Assembly: GCA_014529385.2 (NCBI GenBank)
Contig: CM043957.1
Coordinates: forward strand, 88,512,381 to 88,576,380
DNA: 64,000 nt
From: Adiantum capillus-veneris
Taxonomy: Eukaryota; Streptophyta; Polypodiopsida; Polypodiales; Pteridaceae
Direction: 5' to 3'
The notes under the pieces are model-generated. The model did not search any database, was not told the DNA's origin, and saw only the letters and a program-made list of their open reading frames with translations. Below, piece after piece: positions 21,211 through 32,508 of the stretch. The position numbers and the translations under genes are program-made. Every line of letters starts with the position of its first letter. Position 1 is the first letter of the stretch.

Positions 21211-23642
21211 ACAATAATGTTCTCTCATCTAAGTTGTATATGCCTTCTCCTGCAGCATGAGTTGATGTTGGTGGTCCAACATTCCCAATCATTCTCCAAG
21301 GTTCTAGCACTTTTGGATCTTCGGGGGGATAGTCTGTTGAACTAGCCATATACCCACTAAGGCTCTTCGTAATATGTGGACACAGGCACTAAGGATTGTT
21401 CCTCTGGTTCTTCTACATTGGGTGCATACCTAATGCCTACTGGTCTTGCTCTTGGGAGAGGTGGTTGTTTCTCCAAAATTGGTTGTGGCTGCTCAAACCC
21501 TACTGGTCCTGGCAAATTCCTTGTTGTATACCTAGGCATTGGTGGTACTTGAAGAGGTGCTACCTAGGTTGGTGGGGCATATTGTTGCTCTCTCACATAT
21601 CCCTTTTGTAGTAACACTCTTTCGTTGCATGATTAGTCCATTTTTTCTCGATGGCACACCACTTGGGGTGCTTAGCTTGTGGTTTCGCAAATGGACTTAT
21701 CCTTTTGAGCACTTCTTGAATAAGTTGCTCCTGACTTACACTTATCTCACTCTTTTGTGTTGATTTTGTGGACTTAGATCCACTATGCTATGATGACGGA
21801 TCATCATCTAAGTCTTTATAGTCACCTTCCTTGTAGACTGCATAGTTGTCTACTAGATATATAGCTTCTTTGATCAACTCATTTAGAGTTTTTCTCTTCT
21901 TCATATGCAGATCCTTCTGAAGGTACGTATTCCTTAGTCCTTGGATAAATATCAACATGAGTCTGGACTGCATTGGTAAGGCTTTCACATGGAAAAACTT
22001 TATGTAGCGTTTAAGCCTTAATGCTGCTTTCTGTATTGATTCTACTTCTTTTTTCTTGAACTTATGGATTTGTGGAGATTGCATTATGAGCTATCCCTCT
22101 TTGAGAGAATTCAACAATAAACTCGTCGAATACCTCCTCCATTGACTCAAAGTCTCTACGTTCAATGGAATAATCAAACCAAGTGGTGGCATCCTCCTCT
22201 AGAGTTAGTCCAAATCATGCAGGACTTTCTCAACTCTAATGACGTGCAGAAATGTTGCCACGTGATCCCTTGGGTCCTTGTTTCCCAAATATTTCTTGTT
22301 AACTCATTTTTGGACTTGAGATGGTCTGATCCTCCGATAATCCATCAATCTAAGCATAGGATCCCCCACTTTTACTCTATGAGCTCTTTTTGGCCTCGGA
22401 TATAGTACGTGTTCCTCACCTAGGGGTGCTCCTAATCCATAATTCCTGATTGGTCTAGCAAGTGGTCGTTCCTCTGCTTGGACCCTTTCTACTCGTTCTC
22501 GTTCTCTATGTGGTGCTTCAATCTTGGTGGGATTTTGCATTCTCGTTCTACTCTCATCTTGGTATTGCTGATGGAATGGTGGTATTGGTGGTGCTTCTAG
22601 CCCTAATATGGCTTGATATCCACCTCCTTTTGTGTTTAAGTCTGGTGTTGCAAACTACTCGAGCCATGCTTGAAATGGTAGCGGTAAGGCTTGTCAGTTC
22701 TGAGGGTTGGACAATGGTTGTCTATTTGATTGCAATGTGGTATCGTAATCATTTGAGAAGGGATTTGTAGATTTGCTAGGGGTTTCTATGGGCTTTTGCT
22801 TCTCTTCAGAAGCATGTACCAACAATTCTGGTGTTATCACTCTCCCTACATCTTCTGGATAAATTGTCTCATATTCTCGTCCATACTTATCGACAAAAAT
22901 GATATGGGTTCTAGTTTCAGAATCATACAAAAACAAGTACATGACTTTGCCTTTGCTTAAGTCATTCACATGGGGTTCCATGCACCGGTAGTAAGAGGTG
23001 ACTCTTCCATCCCCGTGCTCGTAAATCCCAATATTTTTGTGAATTGTAGCCACGCTCACTACTCTCTGTCATGAATGTAGAATGCTCCAGGAGAGTTAGT
23101 TTAGGAGGAAATTCTTGGGTCTACTTAAGCCTCTTCCCTTTTGCTATGTTGTCTCCATATTGGTTGTAATTTTATGGGTCTTTGACAATGAGGTAGTGGT
23201 TTCCCTTCTCATCGCGCAACCTATCACCATCATCGTTTACCTTGATTACTACCAATCCTCTCGCTGGCCTTTCTTCAATACAAATGCATTGACATCCTTG
23301 AACATTTGCATACACTAGGGATCCATGGGAGTTTGTTCCCTTTAAGAAGATTTTCGTGAATTTTGGTATATTTAAGTGTTTTTGGGAGGTGCTACCCCCA
23401 ATAGTCCCTTGCTATTGGAAACCTCCAAGTTGTTGGTTAGCCATCCACTGATGTGATTCATCGGAAGAGGTGTCAATATCACTGTCCTCCTCCATGATTG
23501 GTGCTAGCGGATCTATCCTTGCTTGGTTTACACTCTCTTTTGTCGACGATAAGATAGCCTGATCTCCTCCCACTCTTTGGTCTCTCTGAAGACACCTACC
23601 AGATCTCAAATTCATCAAATCTTTCACACACACAACTATCAA
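21157..23642 (-). pseudogene. Element C gag region and first frame, decayed
   Basis: Minus-strand gag part of element C, in pieces. From 5' to 3': 23642-23412 contains MNLRSGR, the start motif of the first frame in D and E, with an acidic EEDSDIDTSSDES patch; 23059-22694 is a Tyr/Asp-rich segment (YLFLYDSETRTHIIFVDKYG) related to the E first frame; 22540-22304 is a basic segment; 22084-21788 is a capsid tail with YIKFFHVKALPMQSRLMLIF; 21539-21357 is a Pro-rich linker akin to the E stretch near 59287. Stops and frameshifts separate the pieces. The left end (21157) is the deletion junction with the B tandem. Confidence 0.75.
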
Positions 23643-25687
23643 TCCAAACCTCTTACCTTAGAAGTCTGCTTGCAATTGCTCTTTGATCTGATTTTCTTGC
23701 AAACCTCTTTCTCAACTTGTGAAGTAATTTGCACTCCAAAATGATCACCAGCTTGCAGGATCCTTGGTTCTGGCTATCTGTACAAAACTTTCAACTCTGC
23801 AATTCTTTGTCAAAATATTGATTCTCACTTATGTGCTCCACGATGTTGATCAGTATAACTAGAGGATTAATTCCAACCAAAAAATTGTATATAAGGATTG
23901 TTTCCCTATGAGAGCTCTATACACTGACCTAAAGAGACAGATGGGATCCTAGGGTCACAAGGAAGGTCCTTGGACAGTCAAAATCATTATCCGAGTCCTT
24001 GAGGCTCCAGACTTCATATGCATATGATGTCTAAGTGCTCAAAATTAGCCCAAACTTGAAATTTTAGACTCTTCTCAATGTGTTCTATTCACCCCAAGTT
24101 CAGTTTTATGATTTAGATACTTGTAGGCATGTTAATCTCCCCTAATTCTGTCTTGGTTGCTGTCAGTTTCCCTGGGAGATCTTCCAAGTCAAAGATGATC
24201 CAAATTGGATGGAACTTGGTCTCTAAGCTTGTTTTGTGGTGCTAAACACCCTAGTCTACTCTGATGTTAGCTCTGGTCTCTAAAAATGCCCTTCAAACAT
24301 CATACATGTAGGATTTCTAGCTTGTCAAATTGAAGTGAAACTCACTCCAGAGATCTTCCACCACACAAGCAACTCACAACAGCTTTCAAAACTCAATTTG
24401 AATTTTTTTGTGCTAGATATTATCACTTTGCCTTGATACGTCTCTTGGCCTTTACAAGCCCAAAAAAACTCCAAATTCAATGGAATTTTGCCTATTTGCT
24501 TCCTAAATGCTTTAGATCACAAGGGTGCACATAGATGTGTCCTTTGGCTCCAAATCTGGCCTCAAGGACATCATACATATATGATTGCTATTTGGTGAGA
24601 TTGAAGCTCAATTCCTACCCCATGTACTCATTGATGTGTACAACATGCACATGTGCTCACAACAAATTTTGGAAGTCAAACTTGCACAAATTCATCACTT
24701 TTTGACAAGGAATTTTGCAGAAAGAGTAAAATCCTCTCAATATTCAATCTATATGTCCAAATGAAATGAAACTTGGTGTATGTTGCTCAACAAACCTTCC
24801 GAATATGGGTACAAAGTCAAAAGGTCACTTTGGCTGCCAGATTCACTCCTTAGACATCATACGCGCATGATGTTTGCTGATGGATTTTTGTCCAAAATTT
24901 ATCCACAAGCATCCCCAAGTCTCCAGCACTAGTTTTCAAGAACTTTTAGCACTTTTCATGCAAAGATATGCTCCAAAATCACAAACTTCCCTTTTTTCTG
25001 TTTCTCACACTCGTCTTTTGTCTTTTGGGTACTACGTGTTGGTCAAAACTTTAGTCTCAAGATGTACTTGGGGTAAAACACCCATTTTGAACACTCGAAT
25101 GCAGTTTGTTTTGTCAAATTTGGCTTATGCTAGCCCTTAGGACATCAGAACGTATGAATTTTATTTTGGAGTTGCAAAATTGCAAGTTTTCTCAACAGAT
25201 CTCTTTCAGATGCTTTCCTATATGTTCAACATCATTTAGTCATGCACAAATATTCCAAAGAGCTTGTTTGTCGCATTTTTATTGTAGAGATCAAACTTTT
25301 CTAGGATTTTAAATGCAAACAAGCACACAAGCAAATAAATCTGTGATGGATAGCTCTAGATGATAATCAACATGTCCTATCAACAACTACTCCTGAACAT
25401 TATATGGGGTGTTGCATTTATGATTAGAAAAATGCTTCACTACCTCACACGGACTAGCTATCACTTTTATCACCTCACAAATCAATCACACACCATCGAC
25501 ACTAAAACACGACTAATATTACCTATGAAGAAAAATCCAGGCGAGTCACACGCTCCCTAGCACTTCTCCAAGATCTCAAGAGTCCAACTCCCGGATCCTA
25601 CCTAAACTAAAATAACAAGACACTGGCAAACCAGAGGGACTTCTACCTTGTAGGACTAGTCTAAGGTCACCTACCTAGGGCTCTTGT
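23643..25687 (-). repeat. Element C leader with ~285-bp spaced palindromes
   Basis: A 2-kb noncoding leader between PBS and first frame. Near-palindromes of the type ACATCATACGCGCATGATGT recur at 24011-24031, 24297-24314, 24568-24585, 24854-24873 and 25142-25159, with start spacings of 286, 271, 286 and 288 bases. The intervening DNA looks only loosely repetitive. No gene is supported in this stretch. Confidence 0.7.
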
Positions 25688-25703
25688 CCCCAGCAATTGC
25701 TCA
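25688..25703 (-). other. Degenerate tRNA-Asp-type primer-binding site of element C
   Basis: On the minus strand the LTR end CGCCAACA is followed by TGAGCAATTGCTGGGG. It resembles the tRNA-Asp complement TGGCGCCGTTGCCGGGG, with several substitutions and one missing base. Position and the GGGG end fit; the match is weak alone but agrees with the clean sites of D and E. Confidence 0.55.
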
Positions 25704-25705
25704 AA

Positions 25706-26361
25706 TGTTGGCGAATATGCCACGAGTAGATGCTAGCATAGCAAAGACTAAACCAACATACCAAAATGTCGGCCAAGGACATAGCTCGACATGCAGGCAT
25801 GTGGAAGCAAATAGATGGTTTTCATTCACCTAGTCGACCTTCTAAGACAATCATTACTCAAAGAAATGAAATACAGACATCCTATGTGCTGGTGACTGCA
25901 ATACAACCTACAACAATCATGCTACTGAAATCAAGACCAAAAGTCCTCGAATCGCCTCGAAACTCATAGGGAATCCTCTACTTACCAAGAGTTCGCTACC
26001 ATATGGACTCTGACCCTATATCATGTATGTAACTACTTAGTGCAGTAAACAGTATGAAGACAAGCAATCCATTATAGATCATCGATTCTCAACTTGTACA
26101 ATCCTAATGTGTAGCTCTACTTGTTGTGAACCTACTGGTATGAAGAACTCACAAAACAGACACGCACTTTGCAAGATAACCCACTCAAAAGCTTGTGGGA
26201 GCTCGCCTCGTGAGACGGAACCAAAACTTTACAAGCTTGGCATTAGTGCATAGCCCTTGCCGTTGTTAACTTGTTGGTGGTGTCAGCTTTGCAATGGCTG
26301 CTCCGTAACGCATGTAGCGAAGAGATAAGACCTCTCTCTCTCTCTCTCACTCACTCACTCA

Positions 26362-26395
<34 letters not shown>

Positions 26396-26522
26396 ACACA
26401 ATAAATGCAATGGTTTGATTAATTAGAAAGTCTCTTTAGGATTACAAAAATTTGGCTTATATACATTCCTCTTGAGGGGAACATTCCCATCAAAAAACAA
26501 TCTCTTAGATCTAAATATTACA
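25706..26522 (-). repeat. Element C 5' LTR (outer end uncertain)
   Basis: Inner end TGTTGGCG next to the PBS. A TATA-type motif TATATAAG (26463-26456, -) followed by GCCAAATTTTTGTAA matches the promoter region of E. A (CT)n(CA)n tract lies at 26331-26393. The outer end is placed at ATTACA, but U3 would then be only about 60 bp, so the outer part may be lost. The partner 3' LTR is not seen near 8640. Confidence 0.55.
26331..26393. repeat. (CT)n(CA)n compound microsatellite in the C LTR
   Basis: CT units, then CACT units, then CA units. Confidence 0.95.
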
Positions 26523-26836
26523 AAAAATGGGTGATCCTTCTCATTTGAGTGTTTCTCCAATCAACACCCATGTCATCAATTTGACACAAGTTTCCCCAGG
26601 TCCCAACTTGAAGCTTTCCAACTGGTCTAAGGCCTTCTCCCTATAGTCGCCCGATTGAAACTCAGCAGTGAAGGCCGCTTTGAGGGCATTCCAGTTGGCA
26701 AAGTGGCCCTCTGCAAACTCACTATACCACTTGTCGGCCAACCCCTCCAGAGTGGAGGGGAAAAGCACCATATAGGCATCTTCCTGGTTTAGCCCATGGC
26801 TTTGGCACAGTGACAAGAACCACCTCACATGGTTGA
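26523..26836 (-). pseudogene. Gag capsid fragment that received element D
   Basis: Minus-strand Ty3-type capsid segment: HVRWFLSLCQSHGLNQEDAY, then FPSTLEGLADKWYSEF, then LESFKLGPGETC. This is the C-terminal capsid pattern (trypsin-like Lys/Trp spacing, LxPGE) of a family different from B, C, D and E. It is bounded on the right by the D target duplication and on the left by C LTR sequence. The matching upstream half should resume at 40264, but that DNA has stops and does not look like gag. Confidence 0.75.
26832..26836. other. Target-site duplication GTTGA, left copy
   Basis: GTTGA directly precedes the D LTR and recurs right after the other LTR at 40264-40268. A perfect 5-bp duplication marks a single integration event. 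Confidence 0.9.
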
Positions 26837-27050
26837 TGTCACGGCTAGGGACTTGCTACGCGCCGTGTGCGAGCCATAAAGGCTCCTAGCACACAGTCAT
26901 ACAACAGACAAGCTCACAAGGAAGAACGGTGTGTCACTCACCTTCCTGCGTAGTTGCGAATGAAGGATTCCCGCGCCGCGAAGAAGAGGGAGACGCCGCT
27001 ACGCCGCGCTCAACCGCCTCGCCGCCGTCGTGCCGCCGCAACGCTCGATC

Positions 27051-27064
27051 ACACACACACACTC

Positions 27065-27137
<73 letters not shown>

Positions 27138-27157
27138 CGTACACACACACACACACA
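27051..27157. repeat. (CA)n(CT)n(CA)n microsatellite in D 3' LTR
   Basis: Long compound tract, shorter than its partner in the other LTR, which accounts for the LTR length difference. Confidence 0.97.
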
Positions 27158-27243
27158 AGGAGATGGTGAAGGAGAAGGTGGAGATGGAGCAAGAGCAGCT
27201 TCTATTGCACAATGAGAGAATGAGTAAAAATTAGGTTTAGTGG

Positions 27244-27251
27244 CTTTTATA
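27244..27251 (-). promoter_or_regulatory. TATA-type promoter motif in D 3' LTR
   Basis: Minus-strand ATATAAAAGCCACTAAACC. The same position in the 5' LTR would drive element transcription toward lower coordinates, placing the microsatellite in the transcribed R/U5 part. Confidence 0.5.
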
Positions 27252-27441
27252 TGAGCTCACCCCATTCACACTTGGGCGCCCATACTTAGCCAACTAACTC
27301 CTTGAATATTCCAGTTAGAGTGCGCCTGTCATCGGCGATCACCCTTACCCTGTTCCTATTGGTCCGACAAGCCCGGTACCTGACTCTAAATAATACAACG
27401 TTTATAGATCCTAGGGTGTCCGTGTGCCGTGAGGGTTAACA

Positions 27442-27455
27442 TGCCCCCCTTCTTG
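27442..27455 (-). other. Polypurine tract of element D
   Basis: Minus strand AAGAAGGGGGGCA directly before the 3' LTR, the expected plus-strand primer. Confidence 0.85.
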
Positions 27456-28534
27456 ATGTAGATTCCGTCCTCGGAAGCTATCTAGTTGAAGCTCGTTCGT
27501 CGAGATGGGAGAGCAGGCGACATGGATGTGCGTAGCCTTCTTCAATCACTGCAAAATCAAACAACATTGCCACAGTAATTGCATTCTCATATACAATTAA
27601 AAATCATATGCAATTTTAGACAGACAAATTGATTGGTAACAGAATTTTAGACAATTTGTCAGCAATAAACATTAAATTGCAATATAATCAAATGCATAAA
27701 CAGATGTAACGGTAAAAAATTAAACAAGTCCGGGGTCGCTAATTTAACGGTCAAAAGGCACTAAAGCTCGACTATTAATACCATGGGTAACTTCTCAATT
27801 TTTTCTGGTCAATTAAGTTGTTTAATCGCGAGAGCCAAGTATTTGATGTTCGAGGGCTGACTAGAGGCTATACCTAGAAGACCTTGTAGTAAGCTACGAT
27901 AAAAGGAATTTCTCATGAAATCATCGCCTGACTGATTACCTTTTTTTTTGACCCCCCAAAGTCTTTTCACATTGATTCAATTTTGATGTGTGTGCTTATT
28001 TTGTATGCCTTGGGTTTTTTGCTTTTCAAGGAAAAGCGCCCACACTGGGAACCTCTAGGGCTCTAGTACCATAGGCGATACATGTGAGTGAAGTACCAAT
28101 TTAAGCAGGGACTTCTCTTCCAGCTTAAAATTTTACATTGTGGCACTTTGATTTTTTGTTTGTTCATTTTCAGCATTTTCATTTTGTAACTTTGGGGGGT
28201 CATATAACACTGTTACCCTCCCCAGGCTCATCACATTAGTAAACTCCCTTTATAATACTTACGCTAAAGGTCAATAGGGTTAAGCCCACTAGAAAGCCCT
28301 AGTACATTTCACACAATGCTGCCTAAATCGGATTAAGAACCTAAGTAACCATTGCGTATTAGGAAGGCATTCCCCATGGTATTAAGAGAAGATTTCTAAT
28401 ACCTAGCTTGGTCAAACTAGCTTAGTCGGACTGCTTGATTTTTAAACCTAGACAAGTGATTATGACAAAACATTACGTTGAATTAAATGTTTGATACTAA
28501 GCAAATGCGCTAAATATTATGCTACCAATCACAA
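27456..28534 (-). other. Element D 3' noncoding region
   Basis: About 1.1 kb, AT-rich with T runs, between the last D frame and the polypurine tract. No domain, palindrome series or convincing frame was seen. Confidence 0.6.
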
Positions 28535-29233
28535 TCAAAGCAGACAAACATGGATGCAAAAAGATAAGGGCAATGCTAATGGACATAAAACACCTGTTTG
28601 TGTTGATGGTCGTGCTTGATTTGAAGTTTGAACGAGAGAAAAGTTCCATGAAGGTCCAAATCCTATCAATAGCAACACGCTCATGTACACACTAGGAAAC
28701 AAAAGGAATACCTCCAGGAGGCACATTAGTGGAAAAAGGTGCCAACACTTATTGAACACAACAAAAAACATAAGGAACCCTAACCTAATTATTTGCACTC
28801 CCCCTAGAGAGTCAAGGGAATAGGATATTGTAGAGGTTGGGGGAAACCCTAAGGCTAAACCCCTATCCTCGTCGTCGAGATAAACAAAGTCATCATCCAT
28901 GAGACCATATGTGCCATCCGTGTAGTCATGTAAATTTTCTTCTTCATCATCGGTGCCCATGTTTACTAAGAAGGTCACTAGACGCCTATAGACATCTTGG
29001 TCAAAAGGGTAGGCTTGTGCAATGGGAGAAACGCTCTCTACTAAGTATGGATCATACGTGGTCAAGAGACGTATCAGCCATTCTAACTCCTCAAAATTCC
29101 TCTCACATGCTAGCGTACCTATCAAATCCCATTCACATGCAAGCACTGGAAAGACCATGTGAAACATTTGTGAAAAGTAACGAGGGTACCTCTCACCGAA
29201 GGCAGGAGTGGATGACTCTAGCGTACTAGCCAT
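28535..29233 (-). CDS. Element D 3' accessory frame, function unknown
   Basis: 232 codons, open, between the pol tail and polypurine tract. The first ~145 residues look like a real protein: Trp/Phe/Tyr-rich helices (FSQMFHMVFPVLACEWDLIG, ELEWLIRLLTTYDPYLV), then a strongly acidic stretch (GTDDEEENL, DDDFVYLDDED). After GGVQ come hydrophobic segments (LGFLMFFVVF, LLEVFLLFPSVYMSVLLLIG) that would score as membrane-spanning. The DNA there is T-rich, so this half may be untranslated or intronic. I recognise no family. Position matches the 3' frame of E and env-like frames of some plant elements, but no homology is visible. Confidence 0.45.
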   Translation of the reverse strand: MASTLESSTPAFGERYPRYFSQMFHMVFPVLACEWDLIGTLACERNFEELEWLIRLLTTYDPYLVESVSPIAQAYPFDQDVYRRLVTFLVNMGTDDEEENLHDYTDGTYGLMDDDFVYLDDEDRGLALGFPPTSTISYSLDSLGGVQIIRLGFLMFFVVFNKCWHLFPLMCLLEVFLLFPSVYMSVLLLIGFGPSWNFSLVQTSNQARPSTQTGVLCPLALPLSFCIHVCLL

Positions 29234-29299
29234 ATCTGTACACGCAAATAGATGATGGTTAGAGTGTAAATATTACAAGGGCCGTGTTTTTGTGCATAA

Positions 29300-30344
29300 T
29301 TTGTTTTTATGATTTGTGTGATGGCTCTTGCTCTTTTACTTTTTTATCTTGTTTTTGTGAGTATAAGGCTTTATATATACATTCCCTAAGATCGGAGATT
29401 AAGAGGTCAGGGAGAAAGGTTGAGAGGGAAGCAAGTGAATGATGGATGTCCACAAACACTCCCCCCTTCCTTGGGTAGATCATACCGTTTGAAATGAGCT
29501 TGTCACCCTTTGAAACCAATTGTTCCAGTTGGTAATAGGTGAGGATTTTTGCCAGTAGTTTTCTATTACCCTAGGTGCCTCGTCAAGTTGCAAGGGTGGT
29601 AAGGTACTCTCCCAGGATCGAACTTGAAGTGGTTCATCAGGTGATTCTTGAACACTGGGAGGTGTGGGTTCTTTTGTAGCTTCATTGAGGTCCATTACTA
29701 TAGATGGAGGTTGTGTAGAAGCTTTTACCTCTATGGATGTATTACATGAGGAGCTAGAAGCTTCATGGAATCCCCCCCCTTCCTAAGCTAGGTGGAATAA
29801 ATTGGGTTTGCCTTGGAGCCCAAACTAGCTCTGGACTAGGTGTGTAGCATTCTGTGATCTTTCCCTTCCCACGGTCTGCCATTGGCTTTAGCGTTACACT
29901 GTTTGACTCATATGGGTTTATTGTTGATAGGGAAGGACACATCTTACGTTTAGGTACCCAAATTTGCTCATTTCCATCATAGTATCCTTGGGCTCTTAAT
30001 AGTCGTTTAGGAATCCAGCGCCACGTTTTCTTACATTTCTTGGAGCGAGTGGGACGTTTCTTACGAGGCTTCCGTTTTTTTAGCATCAGCCATGGTTACT
30101 AAAGAAGCTTTAGGGACCCACTTGTATGCTTTCTTTGTTATATTAGGATGGTTTTTGTGTGTCTCAAGCTTTCTTTCAACTACATCAGTTGAAGATCTAG
30201 AGAGTTGGGCTATGGGGACGTATGGTTCAACCTCTTGGACATGCAATGTCTTGGGTTTTATTTCCTTAGGCAATATCTCAGGGACTATGGCTTGAGTGGT
30301 AGGGATAAGAGTTGGTTTTTGCGTTGTGACACCCCCAGCCCCCC
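29300..30344 (-). pseudogene. Element D pol C-terminal tail with WVPK motifs
   Basis: Pieces 30426-30061, 30086-29763, 29695-29480 and 29519-29307 continue the polyprotein past the second protease-like domain. They carry repeated [WYI]xWVPK-type motifs (YKWVPKASL, WRWIPKRLL, EQIWVPKRK) in a Lys/Arg-rich context and end in a Pro/Glu-rich part. E has the same kind of tail (KQIWVPKAQL, VQIWVPKT). The role is unknown; short Trp-Val-Pro-Lys repeats could be nucleic-acid or protein contact sites. Frameshifts separate the pieces. Confidence 0.55.
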
Positions 30345-30640
30345 AATCAATAGTGCATTTGGTGGGTATCATCCACGTGCGTCCTAGGTTTATATTACCC
30401 TCCATAGTTCCAGTAGGCATGACCAAAAAGTCTTGAGCTACAATTCCATTGTCATAACTGACAGAAGTGTGCCAGATTCCAAAAACCGTAGTTTTTTTCT
30501 TGTTGACACCCTTGACTTGGATAATACTCTCAGATAGAGGTTATATTTATCACCCGTGTCCAATAAGGCGTTATATAGCACTTTTCCATATGCACTATTT
30601 AACTCAATAGGGTATCGTAGAGGTGTGTCCAGAGTCCAAC
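30345..30640 (-). pseudogene. Second protease-like domain 3' of integrase in element D
   Basis: After the integrase, the minus strand encodes NALLDTGDKYNL (D-T-G codons at 30560-30552). After a one-base frameshift near 30535 it continues with VKGVNKKKTT, then FLVMPTGTM, then NLGRTWMIPTK and CTIDW (near 30390-30350). This is the layout of a retropepsin: hydrophobic-D-T-G, central beta region, hydrophobic-G-R/D-x-W. E has the same sequence pattern after its integrase. D also has a normal protease before RT, so this is an additional one. The frameshift disables it here. Assignment rests on motif order, not on a search. Confidence 0.6.
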
Positions 30641-32220
30641 CAATCCTCTTCGATTTCCACGTGGAATGCATTTGTGACTCCAAGGTTAGCCTCTCGTTTT
30701 TGTCTTATACGTTGTTGTCGCTCCTTAGCCTCAGCTTGAGCTTGTATCTTCTTTAACTCGGTTTGTGCTTTGGCGGCCTTCTTTTGATGAATGGCCCGTA
30801 GCTCTTCTTGGCTTAAAGGATCATAATATCTTTTGAATTTACTCCCATTGAGGAATCCAATGGTTTCAACTCCATCAAGAGTTTCCACACGAAGGGTACC
30901 TTGTGGGGTAATTTCACATACTCTATATGGTCCTTTACCAGCATATTTCAACTTTTTCTTCTCTTTACGTACTCCATACATAAGGACTTTATCACCAACT
31001 TTGATGTCCTTCTCCTTCACATGGCGATCAAACCACTTCTTTCTCCTATCCTTTTCCACAAGAGCATTTTGCACAGCCAACTGTCTCTCTTCGTCTAGTT
31101 TTTCTAAGATACACAAACGCTCGGTTAAGGGGTTACCATTCCATCCTTCCTGTGAAGCTACCCTAAGACTAGGAATGACAAACTCCCAAGGCATAACCGC
31201 TTCTTGGCCGTATACCATTTTGAATGGTGTACAATTAATAGCCACTTTATAAGCACTACGATAAGCCCATAGAGCAGATGTCAACTTCAAATCCCAATCA
31301 GTGCGATGAGCTTCTACCGTCTTGGTTAAAATAGAGATTAGAGTCTTGTTGGTGCTCTTGGCTTGTCCATTACCTTGCGGGTAATAAGGTGTAGACTTAT
31401 GGTGGGATATCATAAAGGTCATGGTAAGCTCTCTTATTACCTCATTTATAAAATGGGTACCATTATCACTAACAATTTCAAAAGGGAAACCAAATCTTGT
31501 GATAATGTTCTCAAAAAGAAACTTAGCTGTTGTCCTCGCGTCAGCTTTTTGTGAAGCCTTAGCTTCAGCCCACTTTGTTACATAGTCCGTAGCAACTAGA
31601 ATATATCGAGATTGAGTGTTGCGAGCTGTGGAACTAATTGGACCTACAAAGTCTAAGCCCCATTTTTCAAATGGTTGGGTTACTTTAATAGGATGTAAGG
31701 GCGTTCTGTCTTTGCGCTGTGTGGTCTTGTAACATTGGCACTCATCACACCCTTTTGTAAAAAGTGATGCATCCTTAAATAAAGTTGGCCACCAATAGCC
31801 TGATTGCAGCACCTTTCTAGCAGTCAGGTCTCCTGAAAAATGTCCTCCTGCTATGCCCATATGTGCTTCTTGCAAGATATACAAATATTCATCCTCGCGG
31901 GCACAACGCCTAAGAATATCCTCCTTGCCTAGTCTATACAGAGTTCCGGCAAACAAACAATAGGGTTCACATTCTTTTACTAGCCTTCGAGCGATATCCT
32001 TACGAAGTTCCTTGGGTGGAAAACCATTAACTAAAAAGTTAACAATGTTCTCACTCCATTCAGGCATAGTCTCAACTATGAATAGGGAAGTATCGGGTAA
32101 TTCATTATCAACTCCTGTAGGGGCTTCACCATTGGGTATGCGAGACAAATGATCAGCCATGACGTGCCTTTTACCGGGTCTCACTACAATCGTGAAATCA
32201 AACTCCAGAAGAATTAACAA
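30604..32220 (-). pseudogene. Element D integrase, catalytic Glu replaced
   Basis: A long open integrase frame (538 codons). It begins with the RH-IN linker (LLEFDFTIVVRPGKRH), then the HHCC zinc domain (HMGIAGGHF ... CDECQ, about residues 120-165) and the core with Asp in GLDFVGPI and Asp in VSDNGTHF. The third catalytic residue, Glu in the family motif GQAE, is Lys here (GQAKSTNK; AAG, plus-strand CTT 31357-31359), a G to A change. The C-terminal domain (KVGDKVLMYGVRKEKKKLKY, GPYRV) is intact and runs into a charged tail. Strand transfer should be impossible, although the element itself is a clean insertion. The frame is separated from RH by a TGA. Confidence 0.85.
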
Positions 32221-32223
32221 CCA

Positions 32224-32493
32224 TCATGTGATTCTTCCTATGGAGCATGGCTTGTTTACCACATACAGCAACGCTTGATGATCCACATAAAATACAAACT
32301 TGTTTGCCAGAAGGTAGTAGCGAAATTTCTTTACTACATAAACCATTGCCAAACCTTCTCGCTCTGTAGTGGTGTAGTTCCTTTCAGCATCGTTCAATTG
32401 ACGGCTTGCAAAGCTAATGGGATAGTCCAATTTATGTTCTCCTGGTTGAGTGAGAACACACCCAATAGCAAAGTTTGATGCATCAATATGCAC
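32224..32493 (-). pseudogene. Element D RNase H segment between two stop codons
   Basis: 90 codons: HIDASNFAIGCVLTQPG, SFASRQLNDAERNYTTTERE, FYVDHQALLYVVNKP. It holds the Asp, Glu and Asp of a Ty3 RNase H. The stops on either side are in the same frame: upstream TGA stands where E has Trp (PDWNKIF), and downstream TGA stands where C and E have Arg. Both can arise by one C to T or G to A change. Confidence 0.85.
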
Positions 32494-32508
32494 ATGGAAA
32501 ATGACATC

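Larger units (their letters stand above)
26837..27441 (-). repeat. Element D 3' LTR (605 bp)
   Basis: On the plus strand TGTCACGGCTAGGG to GAGGGTTAACA; TGT...ACA ends. It aligns with 39620-40263. Outside the microsatellites I count about seven substitutions, mostly C/T, and one 3-bp indel, all in the first ~200 bp; the last ~280 bp look identical. The insertion is therefore young. Confidence 0.95.

Noticed and set aside
30833-31252. 139-codon plus-strand frame opposite the D integrase
   Set aside because: It lies antisense to a clearly recognisable integrase and has no domain of its own.
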